Assembly (NCBI GenBank): GCA_902826155.1
Contig: CADEDU010000002.1
Span: forward strand, 75,469-139,468
Length of the DNA stretch: 64,000 nucleotides
Origin: an uncultured beta proteobacterium
Lineage (GTDB): Bacteria; Pseudomonadota; Gammaproteobacteria; Burkholderiales; SG8-39
Reading direction: 5' to 3'
A program made the translations under genes and the position numbers. How positions within the stretch are numbered: position 1 is the first letter of the stretch; each line of letters opens with the position of its first letter. The notes beneath the pieces were generated by a model. That model worked only from the letters and a program-made list of their open reading frames with translations, ran no database searches and was not told the origin of the DNA. Below are positions 55,639 through 64,000 of this stretch, piece after piece.

Positions 55639-58509
55639 TCATTGACACGCTTCGCATTCAGGATCGTCGATCGGACACATCTTGGCGTCTGACTGCCCGT
55701 CCGCGTTCAACGCAATGCCCCCTTCGGCCGGCACCGCATTGAGTTGCCCAGCCTTCACCGTGGATTTCTCGGCGTGGGTTGCGCCCATGGTCCGCAGGTA
55801 GTAGGTGGTCTTCAATCCACGCAGCCACGCCAGCTTGTAGGTCTCGTCGAGCTTCTTGCCCGACGCGTTGGCGAGATAGAGATTCAGCGACTGTGACTGA
55901 TCGATCCACTTCTGCCGCCGTGCCCCGCACTCGACCAGCCACGAGGGATCGACCTCGAACGCAGTGGCGTAGAGCCTGCGAAGTTCGGGGGGGACGCGAT
56001 CGATCCGCGCCAGATTGCCATCGAAGTACTTCAGATCCGCAATCATCACCTCGTCCCAGAGGCCTCGCTCTTTGAGATCCCGGACCAGGTACTCGTTCAC
56101 CACGGTGAACTCGCCGGAGAGGTTCGACTTGACGTACAAATTCTGGAACGTGGGTTCGATCGAGGCCGACACGCCGATGATGTTCGCGATGGTCGCGGTC
56201 GGCGCAATCGCCAGGCAGTTGGAGTTGCGCATGCCATGACGCTTGATTCGAGCGCGCAGTGCATCCCAGTCCATTGAAGAACTGCGATCGACCTCGACGA
56301 AGCCGCCTCGCTCCTGCGTGAGCAGGTCGAGGGAATCCTGCGGAAGCACGCCGCGGTCCCACAGCGACCCGCGGAAGGTTGAATAGGCGCCACGCTCCTC
56401 GGCCAGTTCAGTCGACGCCAAGTACGCGAAGTACGCAGCGGCCTCCATCGAACGGTCCGCAAAATCCACCGCTTCCTTCGAGGCGTAGGGTACGCGCAGG
56501 ACGTGCAAGCAGTCCTGGAAACCCATGATCCCCATGCCGACCGGGCGGTGCTTGAGGTTGGAGTTGCGTGCCTTGGCAACCGCGTAGTAGTTGATGTCGA
56601 TGACGTTATCGAGCATTCGCATCGCCGTCGACACGGTGCGCTTGAGCTTTTCGTGGTCGAGCTTGCCGTCGCGCAGATGCGCGACCATGTTGACCGACCC
56701 CAGGTTGCACACTGCGATCTCGCTGTCACTCGTATTGAGCGTGATCTCGGTGCACAGGTTCGAGCTGTGAACGGTACCGACGTGCTGCTGGGGCGAGCGG
56801 ATATTGCAGGGATCCTTGAACGTGATCCACGGATGGCCGGTTTCAAACAGCATCGACAACATCTTGCGCCACAACTGAACGGCCGGAATCTTCTTGAACA
56901 GCTTCAGCTGCCCGCTGGCGGCCTTCTCCTCATAAGCAAGGTAGGCCCGCTCGAACTCCTTGCCCCACTTGTCATGCAGCTCGGTACAGTCCGAAGGCGA
57001 GAACAAGGTCCAGTCCTTGTTCTGTGCCACGCGCTTCATGAACAGATCCGGAATCCAGTTGGCGGTGTTCATGTCGTGGGTGCGCCGCCGGTCGTCGCCG
57101 GTGTTTTTGCGCAGCTCCAGGAATTCCTCGATGTCCAGGTGCCACGTTTCGAGATACGAACACACCGCACCCTTGCGCTTGCCGCCCTGATTGACCGCCA
57201 CGGCCGTGTCGTTGACGACCTTGAGGAACGGCACCACCCCCTGCGACTTGCCGTTGGTGCCCTTGATGTGCGAGCCGAGCGCGCGCACCGGCGTCCAGTC
57301 GTTGCCCAACCCTCCGGCAAATTTGGCAAGTAGCGCGTTCTCTTTGATGGCCTCATAGATCCCGTCGAGATCATCGGAGACCGTCGTCAGGTAGCAGCTC
57401 GACAACTGCGAACGCCGCGTGCCCGAATTGAACAGGGTCGGGGTCGAACTCATGAAATCGAAACTCGACAGCACCTGATAGAACTCGATCGCACGCGCCT
57501 CGCGGTCGATTTCGTTGAGCGACAACCCCATGGCCACCCGCATGAAGAAAGCCTGCGGGAGCTCGATCCTGGTCCCGTCGATATGCAGGAAATAGCGGTC
57601 GTAAAGGGTCTGGAGGCCCAGGTAGTCGAACTTCAGATCCCGCGCGGCGTCGAGCGCCTTGCCCAATCGCGCCAGATCGAACTTGGCCAGACGCTCGTCC
57701 AGCAGTTCAGCCTGGATTCCCCGCCGGATGAACTCGGGGAAGTACTCGGCGTACCGGGTCGACATCTGCTCCTGCGCTGCCTCCTCACCGAGGACCTCGC
57801 GCCTGATCGTGTGCAGCAACAACCGGGCCGTGACATGGGAGTACGCAGGATCCTTCTCGATTAACGCCCGCGCAGCCAGAATCATCGACTTGCGCACTTC
57901 GTCCATGTGCACGCCGTCGTACAGATTCTTGAGCGTTTCGGTCTTGATCTGCGCGGTGCTGACTTCAGCGCCCAGCCCCGTGCACGCGGAGTCCAGCAGC
58001 GCGCTCAGCTTGGCTTCGTCGAGCGGTCGCTTGACCCCGCCTTCGATGACCTGGATGCCAGGCGCCGAATCGGTCGCCCCGCCCTTGCGTTGAGCGGCTT
58101 CCGCGGCGCGGGCCAGCGCGCGCTTTTCGCGGTACAGCACGTACGCGCGGGCAACATCATGCTGCCCGGACCGCATCAGACCCAGCTCGACCTGGTCCTG
58201 GATATCTTCGATGTGGAACGTGCCGCCCGCCGGCTGGCGTCGCACCAGGGCTTTGACGACCCCATCGGTCAAGCCGCCGACCAGCTCACGTATTCTCGCC
58301 GACGCGGCACCCTGACCGCCTTCGACTGCGAGGAAGGCCTTGGTCATCGCCACTGAGATCTTCGAAGGCTCGAACCCGACGACCGCACCATTACGCCGAA
58401 TGACCTTGAACTCCACGAACATCGCGGGCGCGGCGCTCGACAGCGCCTCAGGAAGACCGGCGGAAGTGACCGACTGGGAAGGCGTTGTTCCGCCACCAAC
58501 TAGCTGCAT
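55639..58509 (-). CDS. nrdA: Ribonucleoside-diphosphate reductase class Ia, alpha subunit
   Basis: A 956-residue NrdA. The N-terminus carries an ATP-cone ([20 protein letters not shown], about residues 30-135), followed by a second cone-like segment (about 155-250: [20 protein letters not shown]), giving a longer protein than E. coli NrdA (761). The catalytic core includes NLCTEITL with the radical cysteine and the SCYLTT block, and the C-terminal redox pair is ECEAC. ATG 58509 has GAGGAG upstream. A duplicated cone can give additional allosteric control by ATP/dATP. It forms an operon with nrdB. Confidence 0.96.
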   Translation of the reverse strand: MQLVGGGTTPSQSVTSAGLPEALSSAAPAMFVEFKVIRRNGAVVGFEPSKISVAMTKAFLAVEGGQGAASARIRELVGGLTDGVVKALVRRQPAGGTFHIEDIQDQVELGLMRSGQHDVARAYVLYREKRALARAAEAAQRKGGATDSAPGIQVIEGGVKRPLDEAKLSALLDSACTGLGAEVSTAQIKTETLKNLYDGVHMDEVRKSMILAARALIEKDPAYSHVTARLLLHTIRREVLGEEAAQEQMSTRYAEYFPEFIRRGIQAELLDERLAKFDLARLGKALDAARDLKFDYLGLQTLYDRYFLHIDGTRIELPQAFFMRVAMGLSLNEIDREARAIEFYQVLSSFDFMSSTPTLFNSGTRRSQLSSCYLTTVSDDLDGIYEAIKENALLAKFAGGLGNDWTPVRALGSHIKGTNGKSQGVVPFLKVVNDTAVAVNQGGKRKGAVCSYLETWHLDIEEFLELRKNTGDDRRRTHDMNTANWIPDLFMKRVAQNKDWTLFSPSDCTELHDKWGKEFERAYLAYEEKAASGQLKLFKKIPAVQLWRKMLSMLFETGHPWITFKDPCNIRSPQQHVGTVHSSNLCTEITLNTSDSEIAVCNLGSVNMVAHLRDGKLDHEKLKRTVSTAMRMLDNVIDINYYAVAKARNSNLKHRPVGMGIMGFQDCLHVLRVPYASKEAVDFADRSMEAAAYFAYLASTELAEERGAYSTFRGSLWDRGVLPQDSLDLLTQERGGFVEVDRSSSMDWDALRARIKRHGMRNSNCLAIAPTATIANIIGVSASIEPTFQNLYVKSNLSGEFTVVNEYLVRDLKERGLWDEVMIADLKYFDGNLARIDRVPPELRRLYATAFEVDPSWLVECGARRQKWIDQSQSLNLYLANASGKKLDETYKLAWLRGLKTTYYLRTMGATHAEKSTVKAGQLNAVPAEGGIALNADGQSDAKMCPIDDPECEACQ

Positions 58510-58827
58510 ATGCTGCTCCTCTACTCGGCCCCGGTGCTTCAGCCGACACCAGCGACCCCTGAACACGTTCTCGGGTCTTGCAGCGAGCCTCCTCTTTCTT
58601 CAACGGAAGGCTCTCGCTACGCACTTGGCGCTCCCTGCGCCGACCTGGCCATCATCACGAACAAGCATGACTGCCAGGCCGCAATTTCTCGATTCGCAAC
58701 CACAACCTATAGTGGGTGGCGATCGAACGAGTCCAAATTCTAGTGCGCGATTTTCGAAGTTGCAATCGTTAGCGTGGTCGTCCAGCTACCGTCCGACGGT
58801 CTAATCCACGCGGTGACGTGAAATCTG
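58510..58827 (-). promoter_or_regulatory. nrdA upstream region with an NrdR-box-like palindrome
   Basis: A 318-base interval between ampD and nrdA. ACAACCTATAGTGGGT at 58702-58717 matches the NrdR consensus in about 11 of 16 positions and is partly palindromic. NrdR controls ribonucleotide reductase operons in many bacteria. No second box at the usual spacing is seen, so this is tentative. Confidence 0.3.
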
Positions 58828-59433
58828 TCACGAATTTGTTGCGCGACGGAGTCGAGGCCAATCGAAAACCGCACCCGGATCGGTCTTTCGACCAGGGGCG
58901 ATGTCGCTATGGCCCACGACATCGATGATCGGATAGCGCGCGCGAAGCTGGTCAGTGAGTGCGATGAGTGAGTCGTACTGGGCATCGGCATACGGCATCA
59001 CGTCGGTGCCCTCGAGCTCGATGCCTACCGAGAAATCATTGCAGCGCGCTCGTCCACGCCACTGCGACAGGCCTGCGTGCCAAGCCCGCTCGTTGCACGG
59101 CACGAACTGATCGACCTCACCCGTCCGGTGGATCAGAAAGTGACTGGATACCCGCAGCCCGATGAGTTGCCCGAAGAACGGGTGTGCCGAACAGTCGAGC
59201 CGACCCAGGAACAGCGAGCCGATCGCATCGCCACCAAATTCACCTGGCGGCAGGCTGATGTTATGGATCACGATCAGCTCGACGGCGCACGCTGCCGGTC
59301 GCTCGTCGCGGTGGGGCGACACCCGCCGGCGAACGCCTCCGGCCCAGCCCAGTTCATCGAGGATGAAGGGCACGCGGTCGCTGGCGTTGCTGCCAGCGCG
59401 CACGCCGTGATCGCGCGGCTCGCTCGAACTCAT
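58828..59433 (-). CDS. ampD: 1,6-anhydro-N-acetylmuramyl-L-alanine amidase AmpD
   Basis: Cytosolic zinc amidase of peptidoglycan recycling, 201 residues. Zinc-site and family blocks are LIVIHNISLPPGEFGG, VSSHFLIHRTGEVDQFVP, WHAGLSQWRGRARCNDFSVGIELEG and VVGHSDIAPGRKTDPGAVFDW. The His, His, Asp ligands and the catalytic Glu/Lys region are intact. There is no signal peptide, which distinguishes it from AmiD. It lies between pilR- and nrdA-type genes, a familiar Burkholderiales order. Confidence 0.95.
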   Translation of the reverse strand: MSSSEPRDHGVRAGSNASDRVPFILDELGWAGGVRRRVSPHRDERPAACAVELIVIHNISLPPGEFGGDAIGSLFLGRLDCSAHPFFGQLIGLRVSSHFLIHRTGEVDQFVPCNERAWHAGLSQWRGRARCNDFSVGIELEGTDVMPYADAQYDSLIALTDQLRARYPIIDVVGHSDIAPGRKTDPGAVFDWPRLRRATNS

Positions 59434-59646
59434 TGCGATATTGAACCGCAGACCGGCCGCTTATGAAACCGCAGCAGAACGCCCGGGCGGCCACTCGAGT
59501 CGCGGGACATTGATCCTGCAAACGTCCTCTGGGGGCGGGAACAGGCGTTGCGCGACTCTCCGACTTGAAGCGCGACTTGAAAGCCCGACCTGAATCAATC
59601 TAGTGGTGGTGCCTGTCCGCCAGCGCAGTTCGACGGAACCACCCCG

Positions 59647-61008
59647 CTACGAGATGTTCAGACGCTCCATCCGGTAGCGCAGCGCGCGGAACGTGATCCC
59701 GAGCAGCTTGGCGGCAGCCGTGCGATTGAAGCGCGTGCGATCGAGCGCCTCGAGGATGGCATCCTTCTCGATTCGATCCAGATACTCCTGCAGCGGCCAT
59801 TTGTCCGCGGGGCCGGCGGCCTCCGAGGGCATGGTGGCCGGGACCGTCAGTTGCAGATCTTCGCGCTGGATCTCGCTCGTGTTCGACAACGCAATGGCGC
59901 GTTCGAGGATGTTCTCCAACTCACGGGTATTGCCCGGAAAGTCGTAGGCCGACAGTGCGTCCAGAGCGGACCCCGACAAGCGCACTTCCCGACCGCCGCC
60001 ATCGGCGACCAATCGCTTGAGAATGGCGTCCGCGAGCGTGGCGACGTCTTCGCGGCATTCGCGCAATGCCGGCATGCGCAGCTCGATGACGTTCAGCCGG
60101 TAGTAGAGGTCCTGGCGGAACTTGCCCTGTTCAACCAGCTTGGCCAGGTTCTGATGCGTAGCGCAAATGAAGCGCACGTCGACCGGATCCTCGACGGTGG
60201 CGCCCACCTTGCGAACGCGACGCTCCTGAATCGCACGCAGCAGCTTCACCTGCATGTGAAGCGGAAGATCCGCCACTTCGTCCAGGAACAGCGTGCCGCC
60301 GTTGGCAGCGTGGAAGAACCCTTCGCGCTCCTGCTCGGCGCCCGTGAACGCACCCTTGCGGTAGCCGAAAAACTCACTTTCCATCAAGGTTTCCGGAATC
60401 GCCCCGCAGTTGACCGGTACGAACGGCTTGTCGCGGCGAGCACCATGGACATGGATCAGGCGGGCCGCCAGCTCCTTGCCACTGCCCGATTCGCCGGTGA
60501 TGTAGATGGGCGCCTGACTGCGCGAAAGCTTGGTGATCATCTCGCGCACCACCTGGATCGGCGCGCTTGATCCCAACAATTGAAACTCGGTGTTGTTGGT
60601 GGATTCGGACTTCGACGGAAGCGCCAGGGCCGACTTGACCAGATTGCGCAACTGCTCGAGCGAAAGCGGCTTGCTCAGGTAGTCGAATGCGCCGCCCTTC
60701 AGTGCGGCGACGGCGTTTTCCATACTGCCGTGCGCAGTGATCACCGCCACCGGAAGGTCCGCCCCTTTGGTGGCGATGTGGCGAACGATCTCCAGACCGT
60801 CGCCGTCGGGCAGGCGCATGTCGGTGAGGCACAGGTCGAAATCCTGCGATTCGAGTCGCGCGCGGGCCTCGGCCACCGACGTCGCGGATTCCACCGCCAA
60901 TCCCATGCGGATCAGGCTCAACTCGAGCAACTCGCGGATGTCGGCCTCGTCATCGACGACCAGGACGCTGGTGCGCGATCCACTCCCGCGCCGCTCGTGC
61001 TGCTTCAT
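59647..61008 (-). CDS. pilR: Sigma-54-dependent response regulator, PilR type
   Basis: A 453-residue NtrC-family activator. The receiver domain has phospho-acceptor Asp63 in LCLTDMRLPDG. The AAA+ domain has Walker A GESGSGKELAARL and the sigma-54 contact loop GAFTGA. The Fis-type helix-turn-helix at the C-terminus is RTAAAKLLGITFRALRYRME. ATG 61008 with AGGAG seven bases upstream is preferred over a GTG one codon earlier; it shares one base with the kinase stop. It works with the PilS-type kinase upstream, in known cases controlling pilin transcription. No pilin gene is in this window. Confidence 0.9.
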   Translation of the reverse strand: MKQHERRGSGSRTSVLVVDDEADIRELLELSLIRMGLAVESATSVAEARARLESQDFDLCLTDMRLPDGDGLEIVRHIATKGADLPVAVITAHGSMENAVAALKGGAFDYLSKPLSLEQLRNLVKSALALPSKSESTNNTEFQLLGSSAPIQVVREMITKLSRSQAPIYITGESGSGKELAARLIHVHGARRDKPFVPVNCGAIPETLMESEFFGYRKGAFTGAEQEREGFFHAANGGTLFLDEVADLPLHMQVKLLRAIQERRVRKVGATVEDPVDVRFICATHQNLAKLVEQGKFRQDLYYRLNVIELRMPALRECREDVATLADAILKRLVADGGGREVRLSGSALDALSAYDFPGNTRELENILERAIALSNTSEIQREDLQLTVPATMPSEAAGPADKWPLQEYLDRIEKDAILEALDRTRFNRTAAAKLLGITFRALRYRMERLNIS

Positions 61009-62639
61009 CACTTCGCTCCTTGCCAGTACAACCTGAACACCGAACCGACGCCTGCAGGCTGGTAGTCGAGTTGGGCGCCGTTCGCGCTCGCCAACTCTCG
61101 CGAGATGTATAGCCCCAGCCCGGTACCGCGGCTGTCGGTCGTGAAGAAGGGCTCGAACAGTTGCGGGCGGACTTCGGCGGGTATCCCCGGACCGTCGTCA
61201 ATCACCTGCAGTTCGACGCGGGAGCCGACGCTCACCCGTCGGATCACAACGCTGCCTGGCTGCTTCGCTCCGTATCGCCAGCCGTTGCGGACGAGATTCC
61301 ACAGGATTTGGTGCAAGTGCACGCGGTCGAACTGCACGGACAACCCGGATTGACCTTGCAGCGCGATCGCATCGGAGGACAGGTTCTCGTTGCGCACGAA
61401 ATCGTCGATGAAGGTCGCCAGGAAACTGTCCAGTGCGATCTCCTCGGACTGCATACGGTCGCGCCGATTGAGCTCGAGCACATCCTTGACCATGCGATCG
61501 AGCCGCAGCGCGTTGTCGCGGATGATCCGTGCGAGCCGCTCGCGACTCTCCGCGCGCTTCTCCTCCATCATCAAGTCAGCAGCGTGCGTGATCGCCGACA
61601 GCGGGTTGCGGATCTCATGGGCGATGTTCGCCGTGAGCCTGCCCAGGGCGACGAGCTTGTCGGCCTGCGCCTCGGCCTCCAGCGTCGATAGATCCTCGAG
61701 AAATATCAGCGCCGACGCGCGCCCCGCCCCGCCGATCGTCTGGCAGCGCACACGCACCCGTACGCCGGAGTGCTGCATCTCGAGTCGGATCGGGGCGATC
61801 CCCGGGGCCCGATGCCACGCATCGAGCATGCTCGCCAGCTCGCTGGAGTATTCCGCGACGGTTCGGCCTTCCTCGAACCGATGGCCGAGCAATTGCTCGG
61901 CTCGCTTGTTGACTTGTCGCACGATGCCATCGTCCGATACGACGACGATCCCGTCGTCAGTGTCCTGCATGACCAGCGCGTTGATTCGCTCCTGGTTGTG
62001 CAACTCGATCGCGTGCAGCCGTGCGTTGTCTTCGTGCTTGAGAACCAGTTGCGCGAGCCAGTTGGTGATGAGCGCGGTCACGAAATAGGCAACGCCCAGG
62101 ATCGCGCCCTGGAATAGCGAGGCGTTGTTGTGTCCGACTCCCGCCCGCACGAAACCGAGCGACTGCTCGAGCAACACCGCGATCGTGGCAACCGACGCGA
62201 ACAGCAATGTCAGCCGCCGGTCACCGAGCATGGCTGCCACCGCAAGCGAGATGAGCAGCATGATGCCCAGCCCGTTACGCAGATCGCCACTGGCGTACAT
62301 GAGCACGGTGGTTGCAACCACGTCCGTGACCACGTGCAGCGCCAGCTGTATCCGGAACCAGTGCCGCAAGCGCACGACGACGACGTGCAGCAGGGCAGCA
62401 GCTGCAACGTAGGCAAAGCTGCTGGACACGAACAGCTGCGGCGCGGTCTCGCCAAGGCCCAGGGCGGCAGGATTGACCAGCCCAAGCACAGCGAGGAAGG
62501 CCGCGACAATCAGCCGGTAGACGTTGAAGTACCGAAGCGACGTCCACAGACTCGGCGCGACCGGTTGGTCACGGTCGGGCAGGCCGCTAAGAGTCAGCCC
62601 GTCCCTGGTTGGCGTGCTGTTCGCAGCAGTAGTGCTCAT
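61008..62639 (-). CDS. pilS: Sensor histidine kinase, PilS type
   Basis: A 543-residue membrane kinase. About six membrane helices lie in residues 35-205 (LIVAAFLAVLGLVNPAALG, FAYVAAAALLHVVVV, ITNWLAQLVLK), then a PAS domain (about 220-330), the phospho-acceptor H-box NIAHEIRNPLSAITHAADLM and the ATPase blocks NLVRNGWRYG, DDGPGIP and GTGLGLYISREL. This layout is that of PilS, which senses pilin or surface contact and phosphorylates PilR. Its start overlaps the small gene at 62587-62817 by 53 bases in another frame. Confidence 0.9.
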   Translation of the reverse strand: MSTTAANSTPTRDGLTLSGLPDRDQPVAPSLWTSLRYFNVYRLIVAAFLAVLGLVNPAALGLGETAPQLFVSSSFAYVAAAALLHVVVVRLRHWFRIQLALHVVTDVVATTVLMYASGDLRNGLGIMLLISLAVAAMLGDRRLTLLFASVATIAVLLEQSLGFVRAGVGHNNASLFQGAILGVAYFVTALITNWLAQLVLKHEDNARLHAIELHNQERINALVMQDTDDGIVVVSDDGIVRQVNKRAEQLLGHRFEEGRTVAEYSSELASMLDAWHRAPGIAPIRLEMQHSGVRVRVRCQTIGGAGRASALIFLEDLSTLEAEAQADKLVALGRLTANIAHEIRNPLSAITHAADLMMEEKRAESRERLARIIRDNALRLDRMVKDVLELNRRDRMQSEEIALDSFLATFIDDFVRNENLSSDAIALQGQSGLSVQFDRVHLHQILWNLVRNGWRYGAKQPGSVVIRRVSVGSRVELQVIDDGPGIPAEVRPQLFEPFFTTDSRGTGLGLYISRELASANGAQLDYQPAGVGSVFRLYWQGAK

Positions 62640-62817
62640 CGGCGCGCGCTACTGCCTCGGAGAGCGGGAGAAACACGCCGCAGTGCGCGCAGCGCACCAT
62701 GCGTTCGACGGGGGCAGCACTCTTGGGCTCGGGGGGCTTGGGCCTGGCGATGCGCGTCCCCTTCCAGATGAAGAAGACCGCGGCCAGCACGAGGATCAGA
62801 AGAAGTAGCTTGCTCAT
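62587..62817 (-). CDS. PP0621-family small membrane protein
   Basis: A 76-residue protein with an N-terminal membrane helix (LLLLILVLAAVFFIWKG) and a small cysteine-rich end: MVRCAHCGVFLPLSEA, then EHYCCEQHANQG. The CxxC and CC/H residues could bind a metal. This is the PP0621 family, whose members occur just upstream of pilS in Burkholderiales and pseudomonads. The role is unknown. Its last 53 bases overlap pilS, so the two are probably coupled. Confidence 0.8.
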   Translation of the reverse strand: MSKLLLLILVLAAVFFIWKGTRIARPKPPEPKSAAPVERMVRCAHCGVFLPLSEAVARADEHYCCEQHANQGRADS

Positions 62818-63151
62818 CGGGTCAGTGCTGATCCGTGAGGAGCACGCTGGGCGTGCGATTGTAGGAACCCCTGCGCATCACGCCCACCGCTCCACGGGCA
62901 GTTTTGCACGCACCGCGTCCACTGGAAGCGCGATCACACAGGTCAATTGTGACGTAGCACGCACCAGAGGCGGCTTTCTGGCACTGGATCAGTGTCAACG
63001 GAAAGGCGCCCTGCACGACGCTCGACCTGCTGGCGAGGTCAAATGCGCGCGCCAAAACGAACACGGGGACGGACCGGCCGGCGCGCAATGGATACACCAA
63101 GGCGCCCACCCGCGGGCGGTACAGCCCACGGTCAATGCCGAATCGAATGAT
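62818..63151. other. Gene-free interval between the PP0621-type gene and tRNA-Pro
   Basis: About 330 bases with no recognised gene. It should contain the promoter of the small-protein/pilS/pilR operon and the tRNA 3' flank. No clear terminator or promoter is seen. Confidence 0.4.
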
Positions 63152-63228
63152 TGGTCGGGGTGAGAGGATTTGAACCTCCGACACCTGCGTCCCGAACGCA
63201 GTACTCTACCAGGCTGAGCTACACCCCG
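63152..63228 (-). tRNA. tRNA-Pro (anticodon CGG)
   Basis: A 77-base tRNA with encoded CCA. The acceptor stem is CGGGGTG/CACCCCG, the anticodon stem-loop CTGCG-TTCGGGA-CGCAG has anticodon CGG, and the T-arm is GGAGG-TTCAAAT-CCTCT. It lies between the polyprenyl synthase and the PP0621-type gene, all on the minus strand. Confidence 0.97.
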
Positions 63229-63374
63229 AGGACGCTCGCGAGAAGCGGAGCGACGAGTGCGGACATGAGCAAATTGAAGATCATGCACGCGCTTGCGGTT
63301 GCACCCGATGCCACGGGAGACTGCTCTACGCATCGGAGGATCGAGGCGCTCTGCAAGTCGGACCGACTGACCCG

Positions 63375-64000
63375 CTAGTAGCTTCGCTCGACGGCAAACG
63401 TCGCCAAGTTTAGCAAAGCTTCCCGGTATTGAGTATCGGCAATCCCTTCGAGCGACTGCCTCGCGATCTCGACCTCGCGGCGCGCCTGTTCCCGGGTGTA
63501 TTCGAGGGCGCCACACATTCTCACCGCCTCGAGCACCTGCGCCAGATCTTCGCGCCCACCCTGCTCGATCGCCCGCCGCACTGTGCTAGCCTGCTCGGAC
63601 GAACCTTGCTCGAGCACGTAGATCAATGGAAGCGTCGGCTTGCCTTCGCTCAGGTCATCGCCGACGCTTTTTCCCATCTCGCGCTCGTCGCCGGAATAGT
63701 CGAGCACGTCGTCGATCAACTGGAACGCCGTGCCGACGTGCATGCCGTAGCGGCCGAGGGCCGCCTCGTCGGACGCCGACGCGCGCGCGATGATCGCGCC
63801 GAGTTGCCCGGCGGCTTCGAACAGCTTCGATGTCTTGCGCCGGACGACTTCAAGGTAGGCACTGACCGTGATGTCCGCGTTGTGGACGTTCAACAACTGC
63901 AGAACCTCGCCCTCGGCGATGACGTTGGTGGCATCGGCCAAAACACCCAGGACGCGCAGATCCTGACTTTGGACCATCATCTGGAACGAGCGCGAGTAGA
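63375..64000 (-). CDS. ispB: Polyprenyl (octaprenyl) diphosphate synthase, 5' truncated
   Basis: C-terminal two-thirds of a trans-prenyltransferase that makes the ubiquinone side chain. The frame runs on to the window end (RSFQMMVQSQ at the edge), so about 110 N-terminal residues with the first Asp-rich motif are missing. The second Asp-rich motif is present as QLIDDVLDYSGD, and EGKPTLPLIYVL is the following family block. IspB-type octaprenyl synthase is most likely in this setting. It lies upstream of tRNA-Pro on the same strand. Confidence 0.9.
   Translation of the reverse strand, partial: YSRSFQMMVQSQDLRVLGVLADATNVIAEGEVLQLLNVHNADITVSAYLEVVRRKTSKLFEAAGQLGAIIARASASDEAALGRYGMHVGTAFQLIDDVLDYSGDEREMGKSVGDDLSEGKPTLPLIYVLEQGSSEQASTVRRAIEQGGREDLAQVLEAVRMCGALEYTREQARREVEIARQSLEGIADTQYREALLNLATFAVERSY

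Overview
The window is about 65% GC, densely coded and free of insertion sequences, phage genes and CRISPR arrays. It looks like a chromosomal segment of a betaproteobacterium, most likely Burkholderiales. The reasons are two Bug-type periplasmic receptors, the linked block ftsK-lolA-rarA-serS next to trxB, the block ampD-nrdA-nrdB with a lysine/alanine-rich H1-like protein, and a PilS/PilR-type pair beside tRNA-Pro and a polyprenyl synthase. No species can be named from the sequence alone.

Layout. 1-3430: catabolic and accessory genes (Bug receptors, an SDR, and a TetR regulator with a perfect palindrome on its start). 3474-3594: terminator and tRNA-Ser. 3782-6697: a SnoaL-like protein, then a minus-strand operon of a small unknown protein, a methyltransferase and two half-size chromate transporters. 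6838-10616: a thiolase-like protein, an SDR and an acyl-CoA ligase. 10682-20779: housekeeping genes (serS, a maleylacetoacetate isomerase-like GST, rarA, lolA, ftsK, a Crp-family regulator, trxB, an Smr-domain protein, PII). 21000-27387: a TPR protein, a FemAB-like acyltransferase, an SDR, RhlE-type helicase and a YheS-type ABC-F protein. 27495-31709: two ECF sigma/anti-sigma pairs, the second followed at once by an exported caspase-like protease. 31820-34962: a hydrolase, a LysE exporter, a sugar dehydrogenase lipoprotein and a 56-residue small protein. 51304-64000: an aminotransferase, a lytic transglycosylase, the H1-like protein, nrdB, nrdA, ampD, pilR/pilS homologues, tRNA-Pro and the 3' part of ispB.

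The most interesting part is 35138-51066. A plus-strand operon encodes a FecR-domain protein, a membrane-bound c-heme (DUF3365-type) HAMP protein, a soluble Ser/Thr kinase, TssL with an OmpA tail, a full-length TssM, TagF and an exported caspase-like protease; an OmpA protein follows. TagH (FHA) is divergent on one side, and an OmpA-type lipoprotein with a third caspase-like protease is on the other. These are the membrane-complex and phospho-switch parts of a type VI secretion system, but no tail, baseplate, ClpV, Hcp, VgrG or TssJ gene is present here. Together with the sigma/anti-sigma/caspase operon at 29597-31709 there are three caspase-fold proteases within about 20 kb. I infer an envelope-spanning signalling module in which heme sensing and Ser/Thr phosphorylation control a TssLM complex and periplasmic caspase-like proteases; function and substrate are unknown.
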